Source: Renibacterium sp.
GTDB lineage: Bacteria; Actinomycetota; Actinomycetes; Actinomycetales; Micrococcaceae
NCBI GenBank assembly: GCA_017419405.1
Contig: JAFOLH010000005.1
Span: forward strand, 124,001-188,000
Direction: 5' to 3'
Length of the DNA stretch: 64,000 nucleotides
The notes below the pieces were generated by a model. It saw only the letters and a list, made by a program, of their open reading frames with translations. It did not search any database and was not told where the DNA came from. How positions within the stretch are numbered: the first letter of the stretch is position 1; every line of letters begins with the position of its first letter. Both the position numbers and the translations under genes were made by a program. Positions 33,798 to 41,361 of this stretch are shown piece after piece.

Positions 33798-34493
33798 TTA
33801 CGCCCGGTTGGCCGGGGCCGGCCCGAAGCGCAGCCCGCGGACCACCGGATCCGAGGCGGCAAGCGCACTGGCGACGAATTCAGCGGTTCCCAGCTGCTTC
33901 GGGTCGATCCATTCCTCGATCCAGTCGGCCGGAAGGCAGAGCGGGGTGCGCGGATGGATCTGCGCGACGTCGCCGATCGCGGACCGGGTCAGGATCGTGG
34001 TGGTCAAATGCCAGCGTTCCGGATCGGTTTCGGGTTTCCTCGGGTCCGCCCACCAGGAATAGAGCCCGGCGAAAAAGAGCGGGCCTTCCGGCGCTTGCAC
34101 GAAATGCGGGGTTTTGGTCTTCCCCTCGGTCTGGGTTTCGAAGTATCCGCGGGCCGGCAGCACTGCGCGCTGCCGTTTCACCGGTCCGCGGTAGGAGGCC
34201 AGTTCGGTGACCGTTTCGCTGCGCGCGTTGAAGGTCGGGTGTTTTCCGCGCAGCTCTTTGGCGAACGACGGCGTGAGCCACCACTGCGCGGCCTCGGCCC
34301 GGCGTTGCGTGGGGCCTTCGGGATCTTTGCGGTCCACGAGCGTCTCGATCAGGATCGGTACCGGGTCGGTGGGGCGGAAGACCTGTTCGGCCTGCCAGCC
34401 CGGGCGCCAATCGTGCGGGGATTGGCCGGTGGCGAGCACGAACTCGATGATCATGTCGTTCACTTCGGCGTCGATGGCATATCTTCCGCACAT
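33798..34493 (-). CDS. SOS response-associated peptidase (SRAP, YedK/HMCES)
   Basis: A 231-residue SRAP protein. Cys2 in MCGRYA is the residue that forms a thiazolidine crosslink with abasic sites in single-stranded DNA after removal of Met1. The conserved Glu in GYFETQ near residue 118 and His in IHPRTPLCLP complete the active site. It shields abasic sites during replication. CATACT ends six bases before the ATG and no ribosome site exists, so the mRNA is likely leaderless. Confidence 0.94.
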   Translation of the reverse strand: MCGRYAIDAEVNDMIIEFVLATGQSPHDWRPGWQAEQVFRPTDPVPILIETLVDRKDPEGPTQRRAEAAQWWLTPSFAKELRGKHPTFNARSETVTELASYRGPVKRQRAVLPARGYFETQTEGKTKTPHFVQAPEGPLFFAGLYSWWADPRKPETDPERWHLTTTILTRSAIGDVAQIHPRTPLCLPADWIEEWIDPKQLGTAEFVASALAASDPVVRGLRFGPAPANRA

Positions 34494-34847
34494 CTGCCCA
34501 GTATGCCCCTCGGCTCAGGATTCCGGAACGGAGCCGGTGCGGAAATCCCCGGAAGCCTCGATCCGCGAAGTGTGACCGGAGTCATATTTCGTCGTTTGGC
34601 GAGGAGATTCAACAACATTTCTAATGCTTGACTTAACCGGTTCAGTGAATTTTCCAGCGGGCAATCGACTGCCCGCTAACGAGCATAAGAACTTCTGCTC
34701 AGATCCAGTCCGGCGTCCAGGAGATTTTCAGTTTCATGAAATCGAATCTCTGCAACGCGCTCAACCGGAGGCGTTTGCTCCACCCAACCACCCAGCCGCG
34801 GCCCGGCTTGAGCCGAACGCGGCCCGGAACCTCCTTGAAGGAACGCA
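34494..34847. other. intergenic region upstream of the S8 peptidase gene
   Basis: A 354-bp gap without a credible gene. TTGACT at 34628-34633 is a possible -35. A perfect 8-bp hairpin (AGCGGGCA at 34656-34663 with TGCCCGCT at 34670-34677) may form in the leader of the downstream mRNA. Base composition is lower in GC than the flanks around 34580-34740. Confidence 0.35.
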
Positions 34848-36731
34848 ATGAATCATTTGCACGGAAAGGCCGCAACGCTTTTCTTGGTTTCCCTGATGTC
34901 CGCGGCAAGCCTCGGTGTGGGGGCCGGAGCGGCCAGCGCCGCCGATGCGACACCCAATGCGCTCGCCGCGGAGAGCGCCGCCAGCCCGGCCCTGTCGACG
35001 GCGTTGGCCGCGGTTTCTTCGGCCGCCAAGTCGCCTTTGTCCCCGCTCGCCGCAGATGTCCGGGCGCAGTTGGGCAGCAACTCGAAGGTCATCGAGGCCG
35101 ACGGCGGGGTCCCGGTCGAGATCTCGGTTTCGCCGGGAAGGCTGCAGAACGCCGCGCAGAGCCTGCGCAAACTCGGCCTGGGCGACCTGGAGCTGGTTGC
35201 GGACGGCCCATTGCCGTCGATCCGGACCACCGCCACCGCGCAGCAACTCGCGGCGATCGCCGCAGTCTCCGGCATCCGCAGGGTCGCGCCCGCCAACTGG
35301 GGCCAGTCCACCGACGTCGGCGCTGTGGACTCGCAGGGCGATGCCGTGGTCAAGGGGCCGGAAGCCCGGGCCACCACGGAGGCCCAGCCGGTGTCGGCGA
35401 ACGGCGCGGGCGTCTATGTGGGCGTCATTTCGGATTCCTTCAACCGCAAAACCGTCCAGGTGGATGACCCGGACAATCCGGGGAAGAAGAAAACCGTTTC
35501 CGGGCTCGAGGCAGCACAGGGGTCGGGAGATTTGCCGGCCACGGTGAATATTCTGAACGAAGGCCCGGCCAGCGGCACCGATGAAGGCCAGGCGATGGCG
35601 CAGATCATCTACGATGAGGCGCCGGGCATCACCCAGATGGCGTTTTCTTCGACCTCGAACGGCGGCAAAGCCGCCGCGATCAACCGGCTGCGCAACGCCG
35701 GTGTGAAGGTGATCGCGGATGATATCTACAGCATCACTGATCCGGTTTACCAAGATGGTGCCAGTGCCATTGCAGCGAAGAACGCGATCAGTGCCGGGGT
35801 GGTCTATGTGGCCTCGGCCGGCAATCGGGGCGGAAATTCCGCTTTCGAAACCGCGCCGGCATTCGTCGCGGACCCGAACAAGCCGGAAAAAGATCCGGCG
35901 CACCCGGTGAACCCGGAACTCGAAGACTTCGGCAACGGCGTGACCACCAAGAAGATCGCGACGGTTCCGGACGGCGGCTCGGCGTACTACGACCTGCAAT
36001 GGAAAGAGGCCTGGGGTGCAGCGCAGAGCGATCTGGGTCTGCGCCTGGTGAATTCCAAAGGCGTGCCTTTGGCGACGACCTCGGTCAGCGATGACAACAA
36101 TGTGACCTCCGGGATCCCGCAAGAGGGTGCCGGCTACGCGAACAACACCGGCCGCCCGGTGGACGTCTATGCGCAGATCACGCATAAGCGTGGAACTCCG
36201 GTGCCAGCGTTGTTGCGCTTGCGGTCGAACAAGGATTTCGTGGCCGGGTTCGGCAACGCGATCACGGTCAATGCCGGAGTCTCCTCGGTCAGCGGAGTGA
36301 TCGCCGCAGCGGCTTCCGACTGGTCCACGCCGACCGTTCCGGAGTCTTTCAGTTCGCGTGGTCCGGTGACCCACTACTTCGACCAGGACGGTGCTGCTTT
36401 GGCGAACCCCGAAGTGATCAACAAGCCGGATGTGATGGCCCCCGACGGGGTGGCCACCACGGTGAGCGGGTTCAGCGCCTTCTACGGGACCAGCGCTGCC
36501 GCACCGGCGACCGCCGGCGCGATCGCGCTGGCTTTGACGGCCTACCCGACGGCGACTCCGGCGCAGATCAAGACCTGGATCACTTCCGGGAATGCGACCA
36601 CTCCGGCGGACGCCGGTTATGCCGCAAGCCGGGTCGGTTCCGGGTTGATCCAGGCCGATTTGCTGGTGGGATTGGCTAGGGCGCAAGCCGCCGCCGATGC
36701 GGAAGCTGCGCAAGCGGCCGCGGAGCAGTAG
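34848..36731 (+). CDS. secreted S8/S53-like serine peptidase
   Basis: A 627-residue exported protein with a signal peptide (cleavage after ASA near residue 31) and a pro-region to about 185. The subtilisin-like catalytic core holds Asp196 (VGVISDSFN), an acidic GTDEGQAM stretch with Glu246 where subtilisins have His, the oxyanion Asn in VYVASAGNRG near 325, and Ser549 (YGTSAAAPATAG). This Asp/Glu/Ser layout is that of the S53-like subgroup of the S8 clan. The C-terminus ends in an Ala-rich coil. AAGGAA lies five bases before the ATG. Confidence 0.85.
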   Translation: MNHLHGKAATLFLVSLMSAASLGVGAGAASAADATPNALAAESAASPALSTALAAVSSAAKSPLSPLAADVRAQLGSNSKVIEADGGVPVEISVSPGRLQNAAQSLRKLGLGDLELVADGPLPSIRTTATAQQLAAIAAVSGIRRVAPANWGQSTDVGAVDSQGDAVVKGPEARATTEAQPVSANGAGVYVGVISDSFNRKTVQVDDPDNPGKKKTVSGLEAAQGSGDLPATVNILNEGPASGTDEGQAMAQIIYDEAPGITQMAFSSTSNGGKAAAINRLRNAGVKVIADDIYSITDPVYQDGASAIAAKNAISAGVVYVASAGNRGGNSAFETAPAFVADPNKPEKDPAHPVNPELEDFGNGVTTKKIATVPDGGSAYYDLQWKEAWGAAQSDLGLRLVNSKGVPLATTSVSDDNNVTSGIPQEGAGYANNTGRPVDVYAQITHKRGTPVPALLRLRSNKDFVAGFGNAITVNAGVSSVSGVIAAAASDWSTPTVPESFSSRGPVTHYFDQDGAALANPEVINKPDVMAPDGVATTVSGFSAFYGTSAAAPATAGAIALALTAYPTATPAQIKTWITSGNATTPADAGYAASRVGSGLIQADLLVGLARAQAAADAEAAQAAAEQ

Positions 36732-36750
36732 CCGGACGGCCAGGACTGAG

Positions 36751-36785
36751 CCGGTGGTCGGGCGGGATTCCCATCCGGCCACCGG
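36751..36785. terminator. imperfect hairpin between convergent genes
   Basis: CCGGTGGTCGGGCGG at 36751-36765 pairs with CCATCCGGCCACCGG at 36771-36785 at 12 of 15 positions. The sequence CCGGTGGTC recurs at 36792 and 36812. The cluster lies between the ends of the S8 peptidase and the RelA/SpoT-domain gene and may terminate both. Confidence 0.4.
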
Positions 36786-36818
36786 CACAGTCCGGTGGTC
36801 ATTGGCTCAGCCCGGTGG

Positions 36819-37907
36819 TCACTGACCAGCGGTATTCCGGTAGCTCTGCATCTGCCGCCACCGCCGCTGCAGGCTTTCCCGCCGGCCTTCGTCTTCGGCG
36901 GCGGTGAGTTCGATGTGCGCCGGGCCGTAGCGCCAGAGCAGCAGGTCGTCGAGCAGCCGGTCCGGCCCCGGGGAGTAACGGTGGTCCAGAGCGGTGCGCA
37001 CATGCGAAATCGATTCGGATTGCAGCAGTGCAGCCAAGTCGACCGTGCGGTTCAGCCCGTGCGCGGCCAGGAGTTCGGCCGCCCAGCCCCAATCGTCGTC
37101 GGACTTGCGGTCCACGTGCGGCAGCAGCGTCTGCCAGATCTCCTTGATCCGTTCCGGGCTGAGCGGCAGCGCGCCTTCGCCGTCCTCGTCCCAGAAGCTG
37201 GTGACCGTTTCGTAGCGGTCGTGCAGTTCGGAAAAAGTGCTTTCAACGGTTTCCAGCATGGCTGCGGTGGCGGTGAACTGGCGGTCGAAATAAGGGCTCC
37301 AGGCGCGTCGATCCTCGGCTTTGAACCGGATGTCATGTTCGATTTCGCTCCAAGCATGGGCGAAGACCGTGCGGATCTGGCATTCGAAGAGGTAGCTGCC
37401 GTTGGGCTTCGCATTCGGGTCCAGGGCTTCTTGATAGGCCCGCACCGCGTCATTCTGGATGGTGCGCAGGATCAGATGCCGGCTCGAATAGCCGTAGGTG
37501 CCCGATTCGATCGAGCCGATGTCCTTTTCCCGGTCGCCGCGGCAATCGAAGACCGCCCGCTGCCGCTTGATCAGATTGGCTGCGGCGGCATTCTCGCTGG
37601 GCAAGGTGGTGATCACCCGGACCCCGACCACATCGATCAGGTTCCGCAACGGGTCCGGGAACTGCAGGGTTTGCTCACCGTCGGCTTCCAAAACCCGGGA
37701 GGCTTTTTCCCGGAAGGATTCAACCGTCTTGGTGCGGCTGGAGACGAAAAGCGGCTTCACTTCGGCGTCGTCGAACATCGCCCGGATCCGCGCCTCGACA
37801 TCCGCAGTGACGGCTTCGAGCGCAGGCCGGACCCGCTCGTATTCGGCGACGTTCGCGGCAACCGAGAGTTGCAAGTGCTCGTCGAGCCGATCCCAATGGT
37901 TGGTCAT
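36819..37907 (-). CDS. RelA/SpoT-domain protein (small alarmone synthetase-like)
   Basis: A 362-residue protein with one RelA/SpoT synthetase domain (about residues 45-230) and no HD hydrolase, TGS or ACT domain. Key motifs are FVSSRTKTVESFREKASR (residues 54-71), LIDVVGVRVITTL near 90, GTYGYSSRHLIL near 137 and ECQIRTVFAHAWSEIEHDIRFK near 174. The last 120 residues are helical and of unknown role. It could synthesise (p)ppGpp or a related pyrophosphorylated nucleotide. AGGGGAT precedes the ATG. Confidence 0.85.
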   Translation of the reverse strand: MTNHWDRLDEHLQLSVAANVAEYERVRPALEAVTADVEARIRAMFDDAEVKPLFVSSRTKTVESFREKASRVLEADGEQTLQFPDPLRNLIDVVGVRVITTLPSENAAAANLIKRQRAVFDCRGDREKDIGSIESGTYGYSSRHLILRTIQNDAVRAYQEALDPNAKPNGSYLFECQIRTVFAHAWSEIEHDIRFKAEDRRAWSPYFDRQFTATAAMLETVESTFSELHDRYETVTSFWDEDGEGALPLSPERIKEIWQTLLPHVDRKSDDDWGWAAELLAAHGLNRTVDLAALLQSESISHVRTALDHRYSPGPDRLLDDLLLWRYGPAHIELTAAEDEGRRESLQRRWRQMQSYRNTAGQ

Positions 37908-37962
37908 CTCTGATCCCCTTTCAGTCGGAGCCTAGCACTGGCCGGGGACGGAATCCGGCCGC

Positions 37963-38250
37963 TCAGTGTTCTTGTGCAAAACCGCCGTAAGGCTGCAACG
38001 GAATGAGCTGGAACCGGGACATCCCGGCTTTCGCCAACGGCAGCGAATCGACGATATCCTGTGCGGCCGCCGCATCCGGGGCTTCCAGCGTGAAGCAGGC
38101 CCCGCGAACATCCCCGCGCAGCCAGATGCTGCGCACTTTGCCCTCACCGTACAGGCGGCGGATGGTGTTCGTCTCAGCCGGGAGGAAAGGTTCGAAGTCC
38201 GGCAGGTCGTAGCCGGTCAAATCGCGCTCCGAGAGCACCAGGAATTCCAT
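37963..38250 (-). CDS. YciI/muconolactone-isomerase-like small protein
   Basis: A 95-residue ferredoxin-like alpha/beta protein of the dimeric alpha-beta barrel group (MEFLVLSERDLTGYDLPDF, FTLEAPDAAAAQDIVDSLPLAKAGMSRFQLIPLQPYGGF). The second half closely resembles muconolactone delta-isomerase-like and YciI-type proteins. The reaction is unknown. TAGGCT ends exactly six bases before the ATG, and there is no ribosome site, indicating a leaderless mRNA. Confidence 0.75.
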   Translation of the reverse strand: MEFLVLSERDLTGYDLPDFEPFLPAETNTIRRLYGEGKVRSIWLRGDVRGACFTLEAPDAAAAQDIVDSLPLAKAGMSRFQLIPLQPYGGFAQEH

Positions 38251-38306
38251 CTTCGGAGCCTAACACCGGGCCCGGCGATTAGGATCAGTGCCGTGAGGGC
38301 TTCACG

Positions 38307-39143
38307 ATGACGGTATCCCGGCGGATCTTCCTGGCTTCGGCCGGGCTGCTCGCGGCCGGCGGCTGCGCCGCGGGAAGCCCCTCGGCAAAGGAGTCCGGAA
38401 TGCGGAAAATCAGTTATGGCGAGGATGCCAGCCAATACGGCGAGTTGTCGTCGCCCGAGGGGGCCGGGCAGCGCGCCGGCGTCGCGGTGGTGATCCACGG
38501 GGGGTACTGGCGGGCCCGGTACGGGGCTGAATTGGGCCGTCCCCTGGCCGCTGATCTGGCGGCGCACGGCGTCACGGTGTGGAACCTGGAATACCGCAGG
38601 GCCGGGAACGGCGGCGGCTGGCCGCAGACTTTCGACGACGTTTCGGCCGGAATCGACAAACTGGGCGAGCTCGGCGTGGACACCTCGCGGGTGGTGCTCG
38701 TGGGCCATTCGGCGGGCGGCCACCTGGCGGTTTGGGCGGCTGGACGCGGGAAGCTGCCGGGGCAGGTCCCGGGCGCCGCGCCGAAAGTGCCGGTGACCGC
38801 GGTGGTGAGCCAATCCGGCCTGCTGGATCTGAAAGCCGCCAGGGAATTGAACTTGAGCGACGGCGCGGTCCGCAACCTGCTGGGCGGCTCGCCCGATGAC
38901 GAACGCTACCGGCTGGCCGACCCGATGCAGCAGCTGCCGCTGGGGCTGCCGGTGTACGCGGTCTATGGGGAAGCCGATGACACCGTTCCGCCGCAATTGT
39001 CCATGGATTACGCGGCGGCAGCGCAGGCGGCCGGCGATCCTGCCGAACTCATCGCGGTGCCCGGGGACCACTTCGCGCTGATCGATGTCACGACGCCCGC
39101 CTGGGCGAAGTGCCGCGAGCTGACTCTGGCAGCGCTTCGCTGA
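38307..39143 (+). CDS. alpha/beta hydrolase lipoprotein (esterase/kynurenine formamidase-like)
   Basis: A 278-residue alpha/beta hydrolase. The N-terminus has an Arg pair, a hydrophobic stretch and a lipobox ending AAGGC, so it may be an anchored lipoprotein. Catalytic features are the oxyanion motif IHGGYWRARYG near residue 64, nucleophile Ser in GHSAGGHLA near 134, Asp in GEADDTVP near 222, and His in PGDHFALID near 250. HGGYW is typical of kynurenine formamidase-type and BD-FAE esterases. The true substrate is unknown. A 23-bp inverted repeat follows the stop. Confidence 0.82.
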   Translation: MTVSRRIFLASAGLLAAGGCAAGSPSAKESGMRKISYGEDASQYGELSSPEGAGQRAGVAVVIHGGYWRARYGAELGRPLAADLAAHGVTVWNLEYRRAGNGGGWPQTFDDVSAGIDKLGELGVDTSRVVLVGHSAGGHLAVWAAGRGKLPGQVPGAAPKVPVTAVVSQSGLLDLKAARELNLSDGAVRNLLGGSPDDERYRLADPMQQLPLGLPVYAVYGEADDTVPPQLSMDYAAAAQAAGDPAELIAVPGDHFALIDVTTPAWAKCRELTLAALR

Positions 39144-39171
39144 TCATTCGGTCGTGCCGCTGTTCCGGCTG

Positions 39172-39230
39172 ACTTGGGCGCAGTTGAGCAGGGTGTTTCG
39201 TCTGCTGACCCTGCTCAACTGCGCCCAAGT
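39172..39230. terminator. 23-bp perfect inverted repeat, bidirectional terminator
   Basis: The arms 39172-39194 (beginning ACTTGGGCGCAGTTGAGC) and 39208-39230 are exact complements over 23 bases with a 13-base loop. The element lies between the convergent hydrolase and MarR genes. There is no T-tract, so termination may rest on the long stem alone. Confidence 0.75.
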
Positions 39231-39236
39231 GCCGCC

Positions 39237-39710
39237 TTATGATTCGATTCGAGCCAGCGCTGCTGCTGCCCGCTGGCGGTAGGGCTTGGCGTCCAGCAAG
39301 GCCAGAACTTCGTCCAGCACCCGGCTCAACGGCACGATCATCTCCGCCTCGAGTTCCCGCGCCAGAATCGAGGTCATCCGCCATTCCCGTTCCAGAACCG
39401 GCATGATTTCCCAGGCGGCCGGAGTCAGCCGCACGATCCGGGACCGGGCATCGGTGCCTTTCTCGCTGCGGACCAGGCCGTCGCGCAACAGCTGGGCGAC
39501 GGTCTGGCTCATCGCCGAATGGCTCACCCCGACGGCCGTTGCCAAATCCCGGATCGGCTGGCCGTCCTGGGCCTCCAATACTTTCAGCACCGGGGTGTAG
39601 CGCGGCCGGAAGCCCGGCAGGCCCAGGTCTGAATACAGCTCCGCCAGCCCGCCGTCGAGCAGGTCTTGGACTTGTTTGAGCCGAGTGCCTATGAGATCTG
39701 CGGACTCCAT
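39237..39710 (-). CDS. MarR family transcriptional regulator
   Basis: A 157-residue winged helix-turn-helix regulator. The recognition region is GQPIRDLATAVGVSHSAMSQTVAQLLRDGLV (about residues 50-80), followed by the wing SEKGTDARSRIVRLT. TATAGT ends six bases before the ATG and no ribosome site is seen, so the mRNA is probably leaderless. A 24-bp palindrome overlapping this -10 in the 42-bp gap to the divergent iminopeptidase gene suggests that the protein represses both genes. Confidence 0.9.
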   Translation of the reverse strand: MESADLIGTRLKQVQDLLDGGLAELYSDLGLPGFRPRYTPVLKVLEAQDGQPIRDLATAVGVSHSAMSQTVAQLLRDGLVRSEKGTDARSRIVRLTPAAWEIMPVLEREWRMTSILARELEAEMIVPLSRVLDEVLALLDAKPYRQRAAAALARIES

Positions 39711-39715
39711 GCCTA

Positions 39716-39739
39716 AACTATAACAGCACTGTTACAGTT
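39716..39739. promoter_or_regulatory. MarR operator in a divergent promoter
   Basis: AACTATAACAG at 39716-39726 and CTGTTACAGTT at 39729-39739 are complementary at 10 of 11 positions around CA. The inner TAACAG-CA-CTGTTA is perfect. The site covers the marR -10 and lies just before the ribosome site (AGGAG) of the iminopeptidase gene. Confidence 0.75.
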
Positions 39740-39752
39740 ATCAGGAGAGCCC

Positions 39753-40709
39753 ATGGAACGTTACCCGGACATCGAACCGTACGACGCCGGCATGATGGAC
39801 ACCGGAGACGGGAACCGGATCTATTGGGAAGTCAGCGGCAATCCGGAGGGCAGGCCCGTTCTGGTGCTGCATGGTGGCCCCGGTTCCGGAAGCACCCCCG
39901 GTGGCCGGCGGAACTGGGATCCGGAAAAATACCGGATCGTGCAGTTGGACCAGCGCAACTGCGGCCGCAGCCGGCCGCTGGCCAGCGATCCGTCCCTCGA
40001 CCTGAGCAACAACACCACCGAGAAGCTGATCGCGGACCTGGAGCAATTGCGCGAGTTGCTCGGCGTGGACCAATGGGTGCTGTGGGGCGGCTCCTGGGGC
40101 GTCACCTTGGCTCTCGCCTACGCCCAGGGCTACCCGGAACGGGTGCGGGCGATGATCCTGGTCTCGGTCACCATGACCCGGCGTTCCGACGTGCATTGGC
40201 TGGCGCACGAGGCCGGCCGGTTTCTGCCGGAGGAATGGCACGCTTTCCGGGCCGGGGTTCCGGAGGCAGAACGCGACGGCGATTTGGTCGCGGCCTATTA
40301 CCGATTGCTGCACGAAAGCGGCGATCCGGTGATCCAGCGCAAAGCCGCCCGGGACTGGTGCCGTTGGGAGGACGCCTTATTGTCCCTGGAGCCAGGAGCG
40401 GAGCCATACGAACGGTTCGAAGATCCGGATTTCCGGATGCTCTTCGCCCGCCTGGTCACCCACTACTTCCATCATGCGGCTTGGCTCGGCGACGAGCAGC
40501 TGCTCGACGGCGCACCCCGGCTCGCCGGCATCCCGGGAGTGTTGATCCACGGCCGTTTGGACATCAGCGGCCCGGCGGACGTGCCCTGGTTGCTGGCCCG
40601 GGCCTGGCCCGGGGCGGAATTGCATCTGGTCCCGGAGGCCGGCCACCGGGGAAGTTCGAAGACCTCGGAACTCATTCTGGCAGCAGCGGAACGGTTCGCT
40701 GAGTTCTGA
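39753..40709 (+). CDS. pip: proline iminopeptidase (alpha/beta hydrolase S33)
   Basis: A 318-residue hydrolase with the family motifs LHGGPGSGSTPGGRRNWDPEKYRIVQLDQRNCGRS (residues 39-73), nucleophile Ser in WGGSWGVTLALAYAQ near residue 114, Asp in IHGRLDISGP near 270 and His in EAGHRGSS near 299. It removes N-terminal proline from peptides in the cytoplasm. DQRNCGRS replaces the usual DQRGxGRS. AGGAG lies eight bases before the ATG. The divergent MarR gene is a likely regulator. Confidence 0.92.
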   Translation: MERYPDIEPYDAGMMDTGDGNRIYWEVSGNPEGRPVLVLHGGPGSGSTPGGRRNWDPEKYRIVQLDQRNCGRSRPLASDPSLDLSNNTTEKLIADLEQLRELLGVDQWVLWGGSWGVTLALAYAQGYPERVRAMILVSVTMTRRSDVHWLAHEAGRFLPEEWHAFRAGVPEAERDGDLVAAYYRLLHESGDPVIQRKAARDWCRWEDALLSLEPGAEPYERFEDPDFRMLFARLVTHYFHHAAWLGDEQLLDGAPRLAGIPGVLIHGRLDISGPADVPWLLARAWPGAELHLVPEAGHRGSSKTSELILAAAERFAEF

Positions 40710-40723
40710 TCATGGCTCCGGAC

Positions 40724-41218
40724 TCATTTCGCGGGAAACGCCGGAGTGTCCACGGAGCAGCTGACCGTGCCGCCCGGGCTCCCGGTCTGCCGGGCCAGTT
40801 CCCGCGACGCGTCCAAGAGGATCCGGCAGCTGGCGGTGCTGCCTGGCTGCGCGGTCGCGGTGATGCCGGCGCGCTTCTGCGCGGTGATCTGGACCTCCGT
40901 GGTCCAGCTCGCCGGAACCCCGGGGCCGGCCGCGGGATCGGTCCGGACTTCGGTCTCGCTGACGTCGGCGGAGTCTTCGCCGCGGGCGGGTGCGGCGGCA
41001 TAACTGATCGAGCTGAGCCGATCATCCGTGGGGCCGGTGACCGTGACTTCATACGTTATCGCCCAGGTATTGGCGGTCTGCTTGCTCAGGAACACCGCAC
41101 CGGCCACGATGAACACCGCACCGGTGGCCAGCACCGCGCCGATGATCGTGGTGGACAACCAGCGATTCGCCGGCTGCCGCTCCGGAACCGGGCTTCCGGG
41201 CACGGGAAAGACACTCAT
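40724..41218 (-). CDS. single-helix membrane protein with MmpS-like exported domain
   Basis: A 164-residue protein with a short proline-rich cytoplasmic start, one helix (about 22-45), and an extracellular beta-rich domain of about 115 residues (TWAITYEVTVTGP, ISYAAAP, VPASWTTEVQI, ASCRILLD). The two Cys residues near 126 and 151 could pair. This layout resembles mycobacterial MmpS accessory proteins, but sequence support is modest. CATAGT ends six bases before ATG 41218, which favours this start over a longer frame beginning at 41281. Confidence 0.6.
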   Translation of the reverse strand: MSVFPVPGSPVPERQPANRWLSTTIIGAVLATGAVFIVAGAVFLSKQTANTWAITYEVTVTGPTDDRLSSISYAAAPARGEDSADVSETEVRTDPAAGPGVPASWTTEVQITAQKRAGITATAQPGSTASCRILLDASRELARQTGSPGGTVSCSVDTPAFPAK

Positions 41219-41361
41219 CCCAGCACTATGGCACGCCGGCCGGCCGGGAACATCGGCCCATGGGTTGAACCGGTCCGCCAACGGGTCCTCCGCGGGGCGG
41301 ATCTTCCGCAGGAGTTTGGGCCGCGCCGCCCGCAGTGACTAGCATCAGGAACCGTGCGGAC

